From: Halioglobus sp.
Lineage (GTDB): Bacteria > Pseudomonadota > Gammaproteobacteria > Pseudomonadales > Halieaceae
NCBI GenBank assembly: GCA_002699145.1
Contig: PABK01000008.1
Coordinates: 1 to 64,000 of the forward strand
DNA: 64,000 bases
Direction of reading: 5' to 3'
A program made the translations under genes and the position numbers. Below are positions 29,066 through 38,187 of this stretch, piece after piece. A model generated the notes under the pieces. The model did no database searches and was not told where the DNA came from. It was given only the letters and a program-made list of their open reading frames with translations. The first letter of the stretch is position 1. Every line of letters begins with the position of its first letter.

Positions 29066-29298
29066 TCGTATGCATCGTGCTCGCCGTCATCAAGGCACCA
29101 CGTTCCGTCAAAAAGCTCCGTGCATCCGCAGAACGGGCAAGGCAACGGCTTGCGATCTTTACTGGGAGCCGCCCCGCTAAGCTCCTCCAGCCGGTCTGCA
29201 GCGTCGTGCAGAAGCCTATGCGGCCACTGAATGCGGGCATGAGGGTGGCCGACGCAGGCGTCACGCAATCGCTTTATGATCTCCTCGGTTGTCATCAA
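29008..29298 (-). CDS. Lar-like restriction alleviation protein (zinc ribbon)
   Basis: LPCPFCGCTELFD...YECSRCFAGAPVDAWNRR. Confidence 0.75.
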   Translation of the reverse strand: MMTTEEIIKRLRDACVGHPHARIQWPHRLLHDAADRLEELSGAAPSKDRKPLPCPFCGCTELFDGTWCLDDGEHDAYECSRCFAGAPVDAWNRREA

Positions 29299-29359
29299 TC
29301 TCGACCCCTCTGTATCTGTTCAGCCAGTCCGTTTACGCATCCCACCGCATCAGCTTCCG

Positions 29360-30136
29360 TTACCCCTCCCCGAGGCGACGAAACTCAACAACCCACACCC
29401 ACGGGTTTGCATCCCACGAGCCTTGGCCGTTGATGGATTGCCATAGAGACTTGTACGACGCTATCCGGTCGCCCTCGAACCAGGGCCACCCGTCTGCATC
29501 GCCATCGGCGGTATAGTCGCGCCAGCAGTCCTGATAATCGCCGCCGCCGGTGGGGTGGTCGATACCCTCGATACCCTCCGCCTCCGCATCCTCTTCGCTA
29601 ATATCCTGCAAACGCTCTATGCGTATTTCGGTTATCTCAAGCGTGATGCGGGAGGCGCGGCGTGGCATGTAGATAGGTGAGAGCCATCCTGTCTCTCTGC
29701 CTTTGGGGTAAAGCTTTCTGTCGACGTCATCCTTGGGCGTCAGTTGGCGGTATGGATGACCTCCAGTGTTGCTCCAGATCGGTAGCAATTCACCGTCTGC
29801 CCTGTACGCGACCAAGTAATGAACTGGAGGAGGGCCGGGTATCCCAGCGTGTAGCAGGCGTAGGCCCTTCCGGTCGGCTTGGAATGCCATGGGATGCGCC
29901 TCCTTCCATGTTTCCCGCACCCACAGCCTGTCGCCTGGCTTGCCGTAGGGGCAATTGAATGACGCGAGGCGCAACCCGTCATAGCGCAGCCAGTCCCAGG
30001 TTGCCCCCTCGAAGTGCTGACAGCGCTCCGCATGTAGGTGTGGTGGCGCCTTGACCACCCGCCGCGTCTGCGTTTTCTGGCCAGCGAGAATCGCCCTGAC
30101 CATCGGGGCGCCGAATAGGATTGGTCGTTCCTTCAC
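29360..30136 (-). CDS. ASCH-like phage protein
   Basis: PILFGAPMVRAILAGQKTQTRRVVKAP...GDRLWVRETW is a known phage family signature. Confidence 0.85.
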   Translation of the reverse strand: MKERPILFGAPMVRAILAGQKTQTRRVVKAPPHLHAERCQHFEGATWDWLRYDGLRLASFNCPYGKPGDRLWVRETWKEAHPMAFQADRKGLRLLHAGIPGPPPVHYLVAYRADGELLPIWSNTGGHPYRQLTPKDDVDRKLYPKGRETGWLSPIYMPRRASRITLEITEIRIERLQDISEEDAEAEGIEGIDHPTGGGDYQDCWRDYTADGDADGWPWFEGDRIASYKSLWQSINGQGSWDANPWVWVVEFRRLGEG

Positions 30137-30139
30137 CCT

Positions 30140-30481
30140 CTACTCCTCCTCTCCAAAGAGAGGAAACTCAAAAGCTCCGCCTTTCTGCTCTGCGTCCCAC
30201 CTGCAAAAATCTATAAAGCTATCGAACCCGTCCCCATACTCGATAAACCGCTGGTAACGCTCCTGGCTTCGGCTCATGCGGCGAACTGGCCCCATATCGC
30301 CATACGTGACTTTCCACGTGGGGTGGCATGGTGAAATGATGCCAGGCTTGTCATCGTCAAAACTGACGCCGATGTAATGCCCTTCATCTCGGGCAATGAC
30401 CCCGGCTCGCCCGTTGGCCGTAACCCGGCGTCCATAGCAGGCTGGCACTCGGTAATGCTCACGTACATACTCATAGTCCAT
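30140..30481 (-). CDS. Hypothetical phage protein
   Basis: ORF in compact operon context. Confidence 0.5.
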   Translation of the reverse strand: MDYEYVREHYRVPACYGRRVTANGRAGVIARDEGHYIGVSFDDDKPGIISPCHPTWKVTYGDMGPVRRMSRSQERYQRFIEYGDGFDSFIDFCRWDAEQKGGAFEFPLFGEEE

Positions 30482-30656
30482 GCTTTTTGTACTCCTCCTC
30501 TCCGTTGGCGGCGGGCGAGACGGCGCCCACCCCGCACGCCTCCAGCTCCTGAATTACAGCAGTCTCGATTGTGTGCAGGTGCTCGTGTAGCAATTCGTGG
30601 GAGCGTGATACTTGCAAGCTTACGAATACCAGCAGAGCCAGTATAAGCACCTTCAT
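30471..30656 (-). CDS. Small exported/membrane protein
   Basis: N-terminal hydrophobic segment MKVLILALLVFVSLQVSRS; abuts the large lipoprotein gene. Confidence 0.5.
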   Translation of the reverse strand: MKVLILALLVFVSLQVSRSHELLHEHLHTIETAVIQELEACGVGAVSPAANGEEEYKKHGL

Positions 30657-33600
30657 TTACTCGGCCTCCCCCGCCAACGTTCCGCGGAACCGCTCTTCAG
30701 CGGTCTTCCATCCCAGCTGTTCCAATCGCTCGTCGCTATGCGCATCGTGACAGCCATGACAGGTACACTCCCCTTCGTTGCACACCAAGGGGGTCAGGCC
30801 ATGGGCAACCTTGTCGCCGGCTTCGTCATAGCCAAAATGCCGAAATGGTCGCCCACACTCTACGGGTAAGGACACAGACCCATCGGCGAGCAGCGGAGCT
30901 TTTAGCGGTGGGTATGTTTTCATCAGCCCCTCCCGGTCCGGCGTCCTGGTCCAGTGGTCGAAGTACTCGACACCGAAATATCGGACTATCGCCGGGTAGT
31001 CGGGATGCGCATGCCCCTGGAACGCAACGCGGTTTTGCTCATCGCCCTTACCCGGTATCGGATAGAGCTCACCCGACCGCGCGTCCACCACGCGCAGCGC
31101 ACACTCACCACCGGGCGGCTGGACTTTCTCAACCTGTGGCGTCGGTACGCCGTACAGGTCTTGATACCTCGCAACCGGCTGGGCGTCCCAGCAGTGCCAC
31201 TGCAGATCGCCGCAAGCCATGACCTCGCTCTGGCTGGGATCAAACGGGTTGGTAACCACCTCCACCTTTGCGCGCCTGATCTGCTTCTGGCACGGCGGCT
31301 CACCCCCGAGCGCCGCATAGGTCGCCCTGCCTGGCGGTACCGCTTCAAAGCAGCCGTATCCACGTCCATGGGTATACATCCAATCAGCACCGCCACCAGG
31401 CAGCGGAGCGGGATAGCCAGCCCTGCCGGCAGCGCGGCCGTCGCGGTGCATCCTCGGCCAGCCCAAGTCCTGATCGTTGGCGTACGGCGTCAATGCCTCC
31501 AGGCTCTTCTCTACATAGTGCGCCGACCCAGGCACATCGGAATTCGACTCCATGCCACCCACTTGGCTCGCGCGCAGCGCTCCTTCCACTACACCCCCGC
31601 GAAAATCCAGGCCAAAGATCAATCCCATGGCCCCAGTGCTGTTCTTGGCGTAGTAGTTGGTGACCGCAATCTTTCCCGCGTGGATCTCGCCCGTGGCGCG
31701 TAGCGCGCGAAACTGAGTACTGCCCTCGCCCTTTCGCGCAGGGTCCACCCAGTCTTTGAGCAGCGCAGTGGTGATGATGTTGCCGGACCCATGAGCGCCC
31801 AGAATGGTGATCACCTCACCCCCGCCGAGGCCTACGCTTTTTAGCCACCACACGTTCTGCGGCGTGGATCCGTATTCGCCAGGACCATCCCCCTCCCACG
31901 CGGAAAAGAGCACTTCGCCGCTGGACAACACCTCAGGGCTGAGCGCCATCCACTCCCCCGGCGTGATATCGGTGATGTCGGCGAGCTGACGGCCGACCAG
32001 ACGCGCGCGGTGGATGTGCAGCGCTTTCGAAGGGTAGAAATTGCGCGGGAACCAGTAGCTGCCGTCAGGATGCCTTCCGGGCGTACTGCGCGGGGCATAG
32101 GTCCCCGCTCGATCGCTCGCAAATACAATGCAGTCGTTGCCGCACCAGTCGGGCGTGCGGTCCCGGTGGCCGCTGCTGATCCTGTATCGCTGCCCGCTGT
32201 CCAGCTCATAAATCCACAGCTCAGCGGTCACGGTGTCAAACTCCCACAGATCCGTCATCGGCCCATTTGCCGCCTTGATCGGCCAGCGTGTGGCGCCAGG
32301 CGGAGCGGTGCTGACGGCGTAGACCACCCTTTTGCCGTCGGGGCTGATGCGAGCCTCCTGCGCGGTGCATATGACATCGGATCCCGTGCAGTCGTGGATT
32401 ACCGTGATGCCGCCGGCCAGGTCATCAAACACCACGTCCGCTTCGGTCTGGCGCCACATGCGGCCCACGTCATTGACCCGTTGCCAGTTGCTGGCGTCAT
32501 CGATGGACTTGCTGTAGGGAGTTTCCGGGTCAACAGTAATTCGCGTGCCGTGCCGCGGCTGACGCGTGTAGGTGATTCCCGCGAGCACCGGGGTGGGCCG
32601 GGTGATCTGCAAGGGCGTGTACTGAGTAGCGCTGGCCAGAGTCAGAGCCGGTATGGTGACCTCGCCGGTGCGTGAGACCTCGACCGTGCCGGATGCAGAC
32701 CCTATCGACCAAGAAACGCGATCCCCCCTCTTAAGCTTGAAGTTGGCCGGGTTGCGAATCGTCAGGTCAAAGGTAGCCACCTCCGGCTGGTCCGGAATTC
32801 CGCCGCCGATATCTGTGTGCCTCAGATATCGCAGCGGCAAAGTTAGCCCGCCTTCCGTGTCCCGGACTCCCTTGCTGTTCCAGCTCAGCCCGAGGTTGTA
32901 GTGGCCTCTCGGATAGCCCTTGCCGTCGGCGTCCTGCAGGTGATTCGCAGTCGAGCCAGTGAACACCGGCAGCACCCCCAAGCGTCGGACCTGCGCGTCC
33001 GGTCCCGCGTACCGGTCGCGCCATGGGAGGTTTACGCCAGGCTCACCCCCCTGAACGTGCCAACCCAGCCCCCACATCGCAAAGCACGCGACCTTGTACT
33101 TGTCGCAGTAGCGGAGGAAGTCTAGGTCAAACACACCCAAGTTGTCGTTCGTGTGCCCCTGGAGCTTGAAATAAACGTGCGACAGCCGGCCCTTGCGCAT
33201 CTGCTCTTCCAGATCGGCTGCACTGATATCGTAGCCCTGCCAAGCGCGCTGCACCGCGGGGTCGCGCCAATAGCGCCCCTGCTTGCCGGCAAAGTTGGTA
33301 TGCGGCACCGTGGCGTCCACCACTGATAGCCAGTTTCGCCAGAACCCGTCGGGCATCAGCATCGCCTGCAGGATGCATCCGGTTCCGCCCATAGACGCGC
33401 CCACGCACTCCACCCCCGCGCCGAAGTCTATGGACGGCTTCATCAGCTCCACGGCCTTGTTCAGCGACACCGCCAGGCGATAGCCCGCATGGTTCTTTCC
33501 CTGGTTCGGGCCCCACCAGGTGGCATCATCGCCGTCCTGCGTGCTGCAGTTGGCAATGGTGATGTATCCCGCCTGCGGGTCCTGGTTCGGCTCTGTGCAC

Positions 33601-33896
33601 GCTTTCGGGACGCCCCCGGTTCCGTGTAGCGCCAGCCTCAGCTTTAGGGAATTGTCCCGTGGCAGTGGGTTCGGCGCGATGATCAGCAACGGTATGCCAT
33701 CCTCCGCCTCGGTTTTCGTGGTGTAGGGTTCGCCGCTGAAACTGCAGCGATACGCATTCCACAACTCTGTGACCGGCTCGGGATCCGAGCAGACCACGTC
33801 ACGACTACTGCCGGCCTCGGTTTTGCAACCACCCAGCAGCATCATCATCACCGCCAGGACGATTAGCACCAGGCCAATGCCGAATGATTTATGCAT
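30657..33896 (-). CDS. Large lipoprotein: alpha/beta-hydrolase-like domain + TolB/PD40-like propeller + C-terminal CHGCH c-type heme motif (HzsA-related)
   Basis: MHKSFGIGLVLIVLAVMMMLLGGCK lipobox; HGTGG and VGASMGGTG nucleophile elbow; ARISPDGKRVVYAVS, RTPDWCGNDCIVFASDRAG propeller repeats; GYPAPLPGGG; CTCHGCHDAH near the C-terminus. Confidence 0.78.
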   Translation of the reverse strand: MHKSFGIGLVLIVLAVMMMLLGGCKTEAGSSRDVVCSDPEPVTELWNAYRCSFSGEPYTTKTEAEDGIPLLIIAPNPLPRDNSLKLRLALHGTGGVPKACTEPNQDPQAGYITIANCSTQDGDDATWWGPNQGKNHAGYRLAVSLNKAVELMKPSIDFGAGVECVGASMGGTGCILQAMLMPDGFWRNWLSVVDATVPHTNFAGKQGRYWRDPAVQRAWQGYDISAADLEEQMRKGRLSHVYFKLQGHTNDNLGVFDLDFLRYCDKYKVACFAMWGLGWHVQGGEPGVNLPWRDRYAGPDAQVRRLGVLPVFTGSTANHLQDADGKGYPRGHYNLGLSWNSKGVRDTEGGLTLPLRYLRHTDIGGGIPDQPEVATFDLTIRNPANFKLKRGDRVSWSIGSASGTVEVSRTGEVTIPALTLASATQYTPLQITRPTPVLAGITYTRQPRHGTRITVDPETPYSKSIDDASNWQRVNDVGRMWRQTEADVVFDDLAGGITVIHDCTGSDVICTAQEARISPDGKRVVYAVSTAPPGATRWPIKAANGPMTDLWEFDTVTAELWIYELDSGQRYRISSGHRDRTPDWCGNDCIVFASDRAGTYAPRSTPGRHPDGSYWFPRNFYPSKALHIHRARLVGRQLADITDITPGEWMALSPEVLSSGEVLFSAWEGDGPGEYGSTPQNVWWLKSVGLGGGEVITILGAHGSGNIITTALLKDWVDPARKGEGSTQFRALRATGEIHAGKIAVTNYYAKNSTGAMGLIFGLDFRGGVVEGALRASQVGGMESNSDVPGSAHYVEKSLEALTPYANDQDLGWPRMHRDGRAAGRAGYPAPLPGGGADWMYTHGRGYGCFEAVPPGRATYAALGGEPPCQKQIRRAKVEVVTNPFDPSQSEVMACGDLQWHCWDAQPVARYQDLYGVPTPQVEKVQPPGGECALRVVDARSGELYPIPGKGDEQNRVAFQGHAHPDYPAIVRYFGVEYFDHWTRTPDREGLMKTYPPLKAPLLADGSVSLPVECGRPFRHFGYDEAGDKVAHGLTPLVCNEGECTCHGCHDAHSDERLEQLGWKTAEERFRGTLAGEAE

Positions 33897-33991
33897 GATC
33901 GATAGCGCCCCCTGGCGCGTGTTCCGCGGGGCCGGGCGCGCAGCCTGTTCCCGCATTGCTTCACTGACCGCGATAGGCAGCGCTTTTCTTC

Positions 33992-34258
33992 TCACCACCG
34001 CCACCACAGCAACAATGCCAGCACCAGGTTCAGCACCAGCGAATAGGTGATCAGGTGGCCATTGAAATACGCCGCCCGCGCCACCCTTGCCCCTTCCGTC
34101 CAGATGTTGGTGAATGCATGGCCGGACCAGGGCGCCCGCTTCCAGCGGTCAATGAAGGGCTGCACCGCCCTGCGCCAGATCTTGTATTCCTGTTTGATCC
34201 TGGCCCGCACCCTGGCAAAACCATCCTTTCCCCTCGGCTGATCACTCACCGCTTCCAC
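33992..34258 (-). CDS. Small membrane protein
   Basis: C-terminal TM (ITYSLVLNLVLALLLWW); N-terminal QPRGKDGFARVRARIK shared with the 34748-34897 ORF. Confidence 0.55.
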   Translation of the reverse strand: MEAVSDQPRGKDGFARVRARIKQEYKIWRRAVQPFIDRWKRAPWSGHAFTNIWTEGARVARAAYFNGHLITYSLVLNLVLALLLWWRW

Positions 34259-34269
34259 CCCCTTGCCGT

Positions 34270-34755
34270 TCAGTCACCAAACTTCACCAGCGGCTGGTCC
34301 GCTTTGATGTACAGCGGATGACGTGGCGCGCCAGACTTGGTGACACCCAGGCACCACAGCCTGGCATCCGTATCCTCCGCAAGCTGCATGAATTCGCGCA
34401 CGCGATCAGGCGCCGCGCTGTTCCCCCAGGCACAAACCGCTTCACCGTGTTCACGCAGCAGACGCACCAGGTGCGCGTCATTGTCAGGCCCCACCGGATC
34501 CGCACACAGCCGCAGCGCCGCCGGATCCGTTGCCCGGTATGCGTAGAGGTTCGCCACCGTCAGGCCCGCACAGCCCCAGCTTTCCGCAAAGCCACGGCAG
34601 CGGCGGATGGTAGGGTCATCCAGTTCAGCGTCAGCGGTGGAAGGGTTCAGCATGATGAACAGAACAGGGCCGCGCTCAGCGATTAGCGATCGACCAGGCC
34701 GCGTCAGCCAGTAGCGATAGAAGCCGCAGTCACTGATCAACGCACCACTATTCAT
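34270..34755 (-). CDS. DUF1643 domain-containing protein
   Basis: VLFIMLNPSTADAELDDPTIRRCRGFAESWGCAGLTVANLYAYRATDP. Confidence 0.92.
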   Translation of the reverse strand: MNSGALISDCGFYRYWLTRPGRSLIAERGPVLFIMLNPSTADAELDDPTIRRCRGFAESWGCAGLTVANLYAYRATDPAALRLCADPVGPDNDAHLVRLLREHGEAVCAWGNSAAPDRVREFMQLAEDTDARLWCLGVTKSGAPRHPLYIKADQPLVKFGD

Positions 34756-34897
34756 CAGTAACCGTTCCGTCTGGATGCGTGACTTTCAATTTACGGCCGC
34801 CCTGCACAACAAGGTACGGCACCGCAAACTGGTCAGCCATCTTGATCCGCGCCATGATCCTGGCGAGACCATCCTTCCCCCTCGGGTTGTCGGTCAT
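34748..34897 (-). CDS. Small ORF, ~49 aa (MTDNPRGKDGLARIMARIKMADQFAVPYLVVQGGRLKVTHPDGTVTDE)
   Basis: Read by eye; overlaps the DUF1643 start; shares its N-terminus with the 33992-34258 ORF. Confidence 0.5.
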   Translation of the reverse strand: MTDNPRGKDGLARIMARIKMADQFAVPYLVVQGGRKLKVTHPDGTVTDE

Positions 34898-35097
34898 TTC
34901 CACCCCCAGTGGTCATAAGCCCTGCAGGCCTCAGCTGGAGTCTTGAAGGCCATCGTCACGGTGTTGCCGTTCAGGGTCTTCACTACTGGCTTCGGCGGGC
35001 CATTGAGCAATCTCACCACCTCCTGAACAGGCACCGGCTGTCCTTCGCGTAGCACTACCGCGCCATCCCCCATGATTCCTTCCGTGTACTCGGCCAT
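34894..35097 (-). CDS. Small hypothetical phage protein
   Basis: Start MAEYTEG chosen inside the longer ORF; operon packing. Confidence 0.5.
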   Translation of the reverse strand: MAEYTEGIMGDGAVVLREGQPVPVQEVVRLLNGPPKPVVKTLNGNTVTMAFKTPAEACRAYDHWGWK

Positions 35098-35101
35098 TTG
35101 C

Positions 35102-35365
35102 CTACTCCCCTTGCGTTTCCAGGAAGTCCCGGATTTCTTCCTCGAGCTCACTAGGCGCCACACCTAGCGCGAGGTTCAGCAGCTCCCTGGCCTTTTCCAT
35201 ATCTGCCTCAGCGCGATCGAGGCGCGCAGACAGATCACCCCCGGCCACCACTTCGATCTGACCACCGAGTATCGGGGTGCGAATACCCACCCGCGGCGGA
35301 TTCAAGCCGTGGTACACCACGTAGGTATGACGGATGCCGATGGGCGCCTGGCTATCAGGTGGCAC
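35102..35365 (-). CDS. Hypothetical phage protein
   Basis: Operon packing. Confidence 0.5.
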   Translation of the reverse strand: MPPDSQAPIGIRHTYVVYHGLNPPRVGIRTPILGGQIEVVAGGDLSARLDRAEADMEKARELLNLALGVAPSELEEEIRDFLETQGE

Positions 35366-35993
35366 GAGTGCGGACCTCCTCGCCGCTAGATCGCGTGTCG
35401 CCAGGGCCGCGCTCTGGCGCGGTCACTAACCGACTCCTGAGTTCGTGGAGCCTTTTCAGGTCCTCGATGTGCGCAGCGCCAGACTCCAACATCAGGGCCA
35501 CGCTCTCCAGATGCGCACCGTTAAGCCAGGTGCCCATACCGTTGGCCTGAACCTCCGCGCGCAGGCCGGTGGCGCAAAGCCGCATAGCATCTGGGCTGCA
35601 GTCACCTCCGCCGTTCAGGATTGCTTCTTCAGCCTCATCCGGTGACAAGGCCGGCGTCTCGGGATCAGCCTGGGCGGCCGCCCTTTGCATCTCTCGCTTG
35701 CCGGTCAGCAGAAACCAAGTGAGCATCAACATGATGCTGGTAAACCACCAGGCCATAGCCCAGCATGCCACCACCAGAGCAGCCAGCAGGGTCCGATTGA
35801 CTCGCACCAACCACAGCATGGTTTTTTCGAACACCAATGACGCACTGGACAGCAAGGCAGCCCAGCCGACGGCAATGAACAGCCACAAAAGGCCGCGGCC
35901 AATGTTCATCAGTACTTGATCACGCAGGGCATAGCCGACAATGATGTTCGCCAGCGCGGCGCCATAAGCTATCGTTGCAGTGTATTTCCACAT
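35355..35993 (-). CDS. Membrane protein, multiple TM segments
   Basis: Hydrophobic segments ALANIIVGYAL, LLWLFIAVGWAALL, LLAALVVACWAMAWWFTSIML. Confidence 0.6.
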   Translation of the reverse strand: MWKYTATIAYGAALANIIVGYALRDQVLMNIGRGLLWLFIAVGWAALLSSASLVFEKTMLWLVRVNRTLLAALVVACWAMAWWFTSIMLMLTWFLLTGKREMQRAAAQADPETPALSPDEAEEAILNGGGDCSPDAMRLCATGLRAEVQANGMGTWLNGAHLESVALMLESGAAHIEDLKRLHELRSRLVTAPERGPGDTRSSGEEVRTRAT

Positions 35994-37525
35994 TACTCCT
36001 GTCCCTCATCGTCATCTTCATCGTCCAGATCGCGCTCGCCCCATGGGATATACGGCGCCTCGACGTCGTCGTAGATCTCCTGCAGGATCGCCGGGCGGTC
36101 TATGCCACAGGCCAGAATCGCCGCACGAAGGTCGGGCACCTTTAGCTTGTCCCAGGGCTTCCCCTCGGGCTGCTCGAGCTGGTGCAGCTCGACGAGGTGC
36201 AAAAGCTCAGCCTTGCGAAACAGTTCGAGGAAGGGCGCCTCGATCGTCCAGACCGCTTCGATGTTGCGGCCCCAAAGCTCGCGGCAGATTACTTGCGTCT
36301 CGCGCCACGGCAGGGAGTGTGCGACCTCGATTGCCGCGCAGAGCTTCGGGAAGTCGGTCGATTTTGCGGCAAGCAGGTCCTCGATACTGCCGATTCCGGC
36401 CTGCTTACTCGATTTGTAGTCCATGGAGATCGCGGGCTTGCGCCACCACCCGGCGGGCCCTGGCCTTTCCATAGCGTGCCAGGCGAGCAGCTCGTCGGTG
36501 ATATCGATATCGCCCTGCATCTTCTCGATAATCCGACTCACCAGGTAGTCGTGCAGGTAGTCGCGACACTTCTCGCGCAGCGACTGCTGGCGCTGTTCTC
36601 CTTTCTGCTCGACCTCTTTCTCAGAGGGCGCACCGGAGTTCGGCGCCTTCGCCTGCTTTGGCTTCTCGCCGCCAGGCAGTAGCCCAGCCGCCTTTGCCTC
36701 CCCATTCTTCTCCTGGAAGTCCTTCGGGCTCATGCAAACGGCTTCACCACCTACGGTGACGAGGTGCTCGCAGCCCTTACACGCAGTTTTGTAGTTGAAG
36801 TGGACTGCCTTGTCGCCGTACCAGCTGTGCGTTTTCGTAAGGCTCACGCCGCCAGCCTCGTACAGACCCTTGACCGCAGAAACTCGCGCCTCATGCACGG
36901 TGGCTTTGCCCCGCCAGTCGATGTCCTCCTTGAGCTCGCTGATAGCTGCCTTCATGGCGGCGGGGTACTTCTTGAGCGCACGCAGCTTGGACGCCGCGGC
37001 GGGCTCGAGCTGATCAGCGTCGATAAGGTTCTGCACGGCCTTGGGTAAATCGCACAGCTGTATCGCTTGCTCGATTTCCTTCGGCTTCATGGGCGGCAGG
37101 CCTGCGCGCGCCAGGTGCGCCGACAGATCGTTCACCGAGGCGAACTTTTCGCGCCGCAGCGACGCCAGCATGCGCGCCACCTCCATTTTCGAGAGCTTCT
37201 CGCGGATATTGTTCACGGCGAGCTGGTCTACCCGGATATCCTCCTCACTGATATCGCCGTCCATGAGCAGAACCGGCACCTCGTCCTGCTCGGCAATCTG
37301 CGCCGCACGGTAGCGACGCTCGCCGTCGTAGATGACGAGCTCCCCGTTGCTGCTCTCGCGCACGATGATGGGCACCAGGACCCCGCGATCGACGATGCTC
37401 TGCGCGAGCTGCTTCAAGGATTTCTTGTCGAAGTTTTTGCGCGGCTGGTCAGGGTCGGGCGTCAGGGTGGACAGCGGGACGTGCGTTATCTGACCTGCGA
37501 CCAGGGCGTTGTTGTTCTGAGTCAT
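35993..37525 (-). CDS. ParB/RepB-family protein with Cys motif
   Basis: PDPDQPRKNFDKKSLKQLAQSIVDRGVLVPIIVR...YDGERRYRAAQ is the ParB N-terminal domain; CKGCEHLVTVGGEAVC. Confidence 0.88.
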   Translation of the reverse strand: MTQNNNALVAGQITHVPLSTLTPDPDQPRKNFDKKSLKQLAQSIVDRGVLVPIIVRESSNGELVIYDGERRYRAAQIAEQDEVPVLLMDGDISEEDIRVDQLAVNNIREKLSKMEVARMLASLRREKFASVNDLSAHLARAGLPPMKPKEIEQAIQLCDLPKAVQNLIDADQLEPAAASKLRALKKYPAAMKAAISELKEDIDWRGKATVHEARVSAVKGLYEAGGVSLTKTHSWYGDKAVHFNYKTACKGCEHLVTVGGEAVCMSPKDFQEKNGEAKAAGLLPGGEKPKQAKAPNSGAPSEKEVEQKGEQRQQSLREKCRDYLHDYLVSRIIEKMQGDIDITDELLAWHAMERPGPAGWWRKPAISMDYKSSKQAGIGSIEDLLAAKSTDFPKLCAAIEVAHSLPWRETQVICRELWGRNIEAVWTIEAPFLELFRKAELLHLVELHQLEQPEGKPWDKLKVPDLRAAILACGIDRPAILQEIYDDVEAPYIPWGERDLDDEDDDEGQE

Positions 37526-37755
37526 TGGATCACCTCGAGACCCTGCAGGGTCACGCTAAATTGATGGACGCCGAGAGCCCCGGGGCAATGCACGCGGGCC
37601 ATGTAGCCGCCCTCGACGAGCTTCTCGAACAGGTCGTAGCGATCGGTCCCCTCGGATGCGATCGCGTGGTTGCCGCCTTTGACGATCGCCTGCATGAGGG
37701 CGACCTGCTGGCTGTCCGGCGGAAAGGGCAACGGTAGATCATCAGGCAGACTCAC
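37522..37755 (-). CDS. Hypothetical phage protein
   Basis: Overlapping stop/start with the parB-like gene. Confidence 0.5.
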   Translation of the reverse strand: MSLPDDLPLPFPPDSQQVALMQAIVKGGNHAIASEGTDRYDLFEKLVEGGYMARVHCPGALGVHQFSVTLQGLEVIQ

Positions 37756-37761
37756 AGTCTG

Positions 37762-38187
37762 TCAGCCCTCCCCGCTCGCCTTATCGATCAACTCTTCCAT
37801 CCACTTTTCCGCCGCCCTCAGGTCCGCGGGACTGCCGGTATGGTTCCAGTTGGTGATATGCCGGACGACACCAGCCTCCTCCCGATCGAGCTTGTTGGCC
37901 CTGGTGTACTCCAGGGATGTAATCCGGTTGTGCCACCAGGCACCGTGCACGCACGCCCCACACAACTTCCGCAGCATTCGCTGGTACAGCGAATCAGCCT
38001 GAATGAATCGGATGAAATGCCTGGCCTTGTGCAGGTCTTCGACGCCGCCCTTGTCTCGCCAGCGGGTGACGTACTTGACAACCATGCTTTCGCAACCCTG
38101 TAGCATGTTGGCCTGCCAGTACTGCACTGGCTCGATCGCACAGTGCTTGTAGTGATCACCCCCGATCTGGTGGTCCAGGGGATTCAA
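37762..38187 (-). CDS. DUF3310-like protein with two repeat units
   Basis: GGDHYKHCAIEPVQYWQANMLQGCESMVVKYVTRWRDKGGVEDLHKARHFI followed by a second, diverged SLEYTRANKL...VVRHITNWNHTGSPADLRAAEKWMEELI. Confidence 0.82.
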   Translation of the reverse strand: MNPLDHQIGGDHYKHCAIEPVQYWQANMLQGCESMVVKYVTRWRDKGGVEDLHKARHFIRFIQADSLYQRMLRKLCGACVHGAWWHNRITSLEYTRANKLDREEAGVVRHITNWNHTGSPADLRAAEKWMEELIDKASGEG

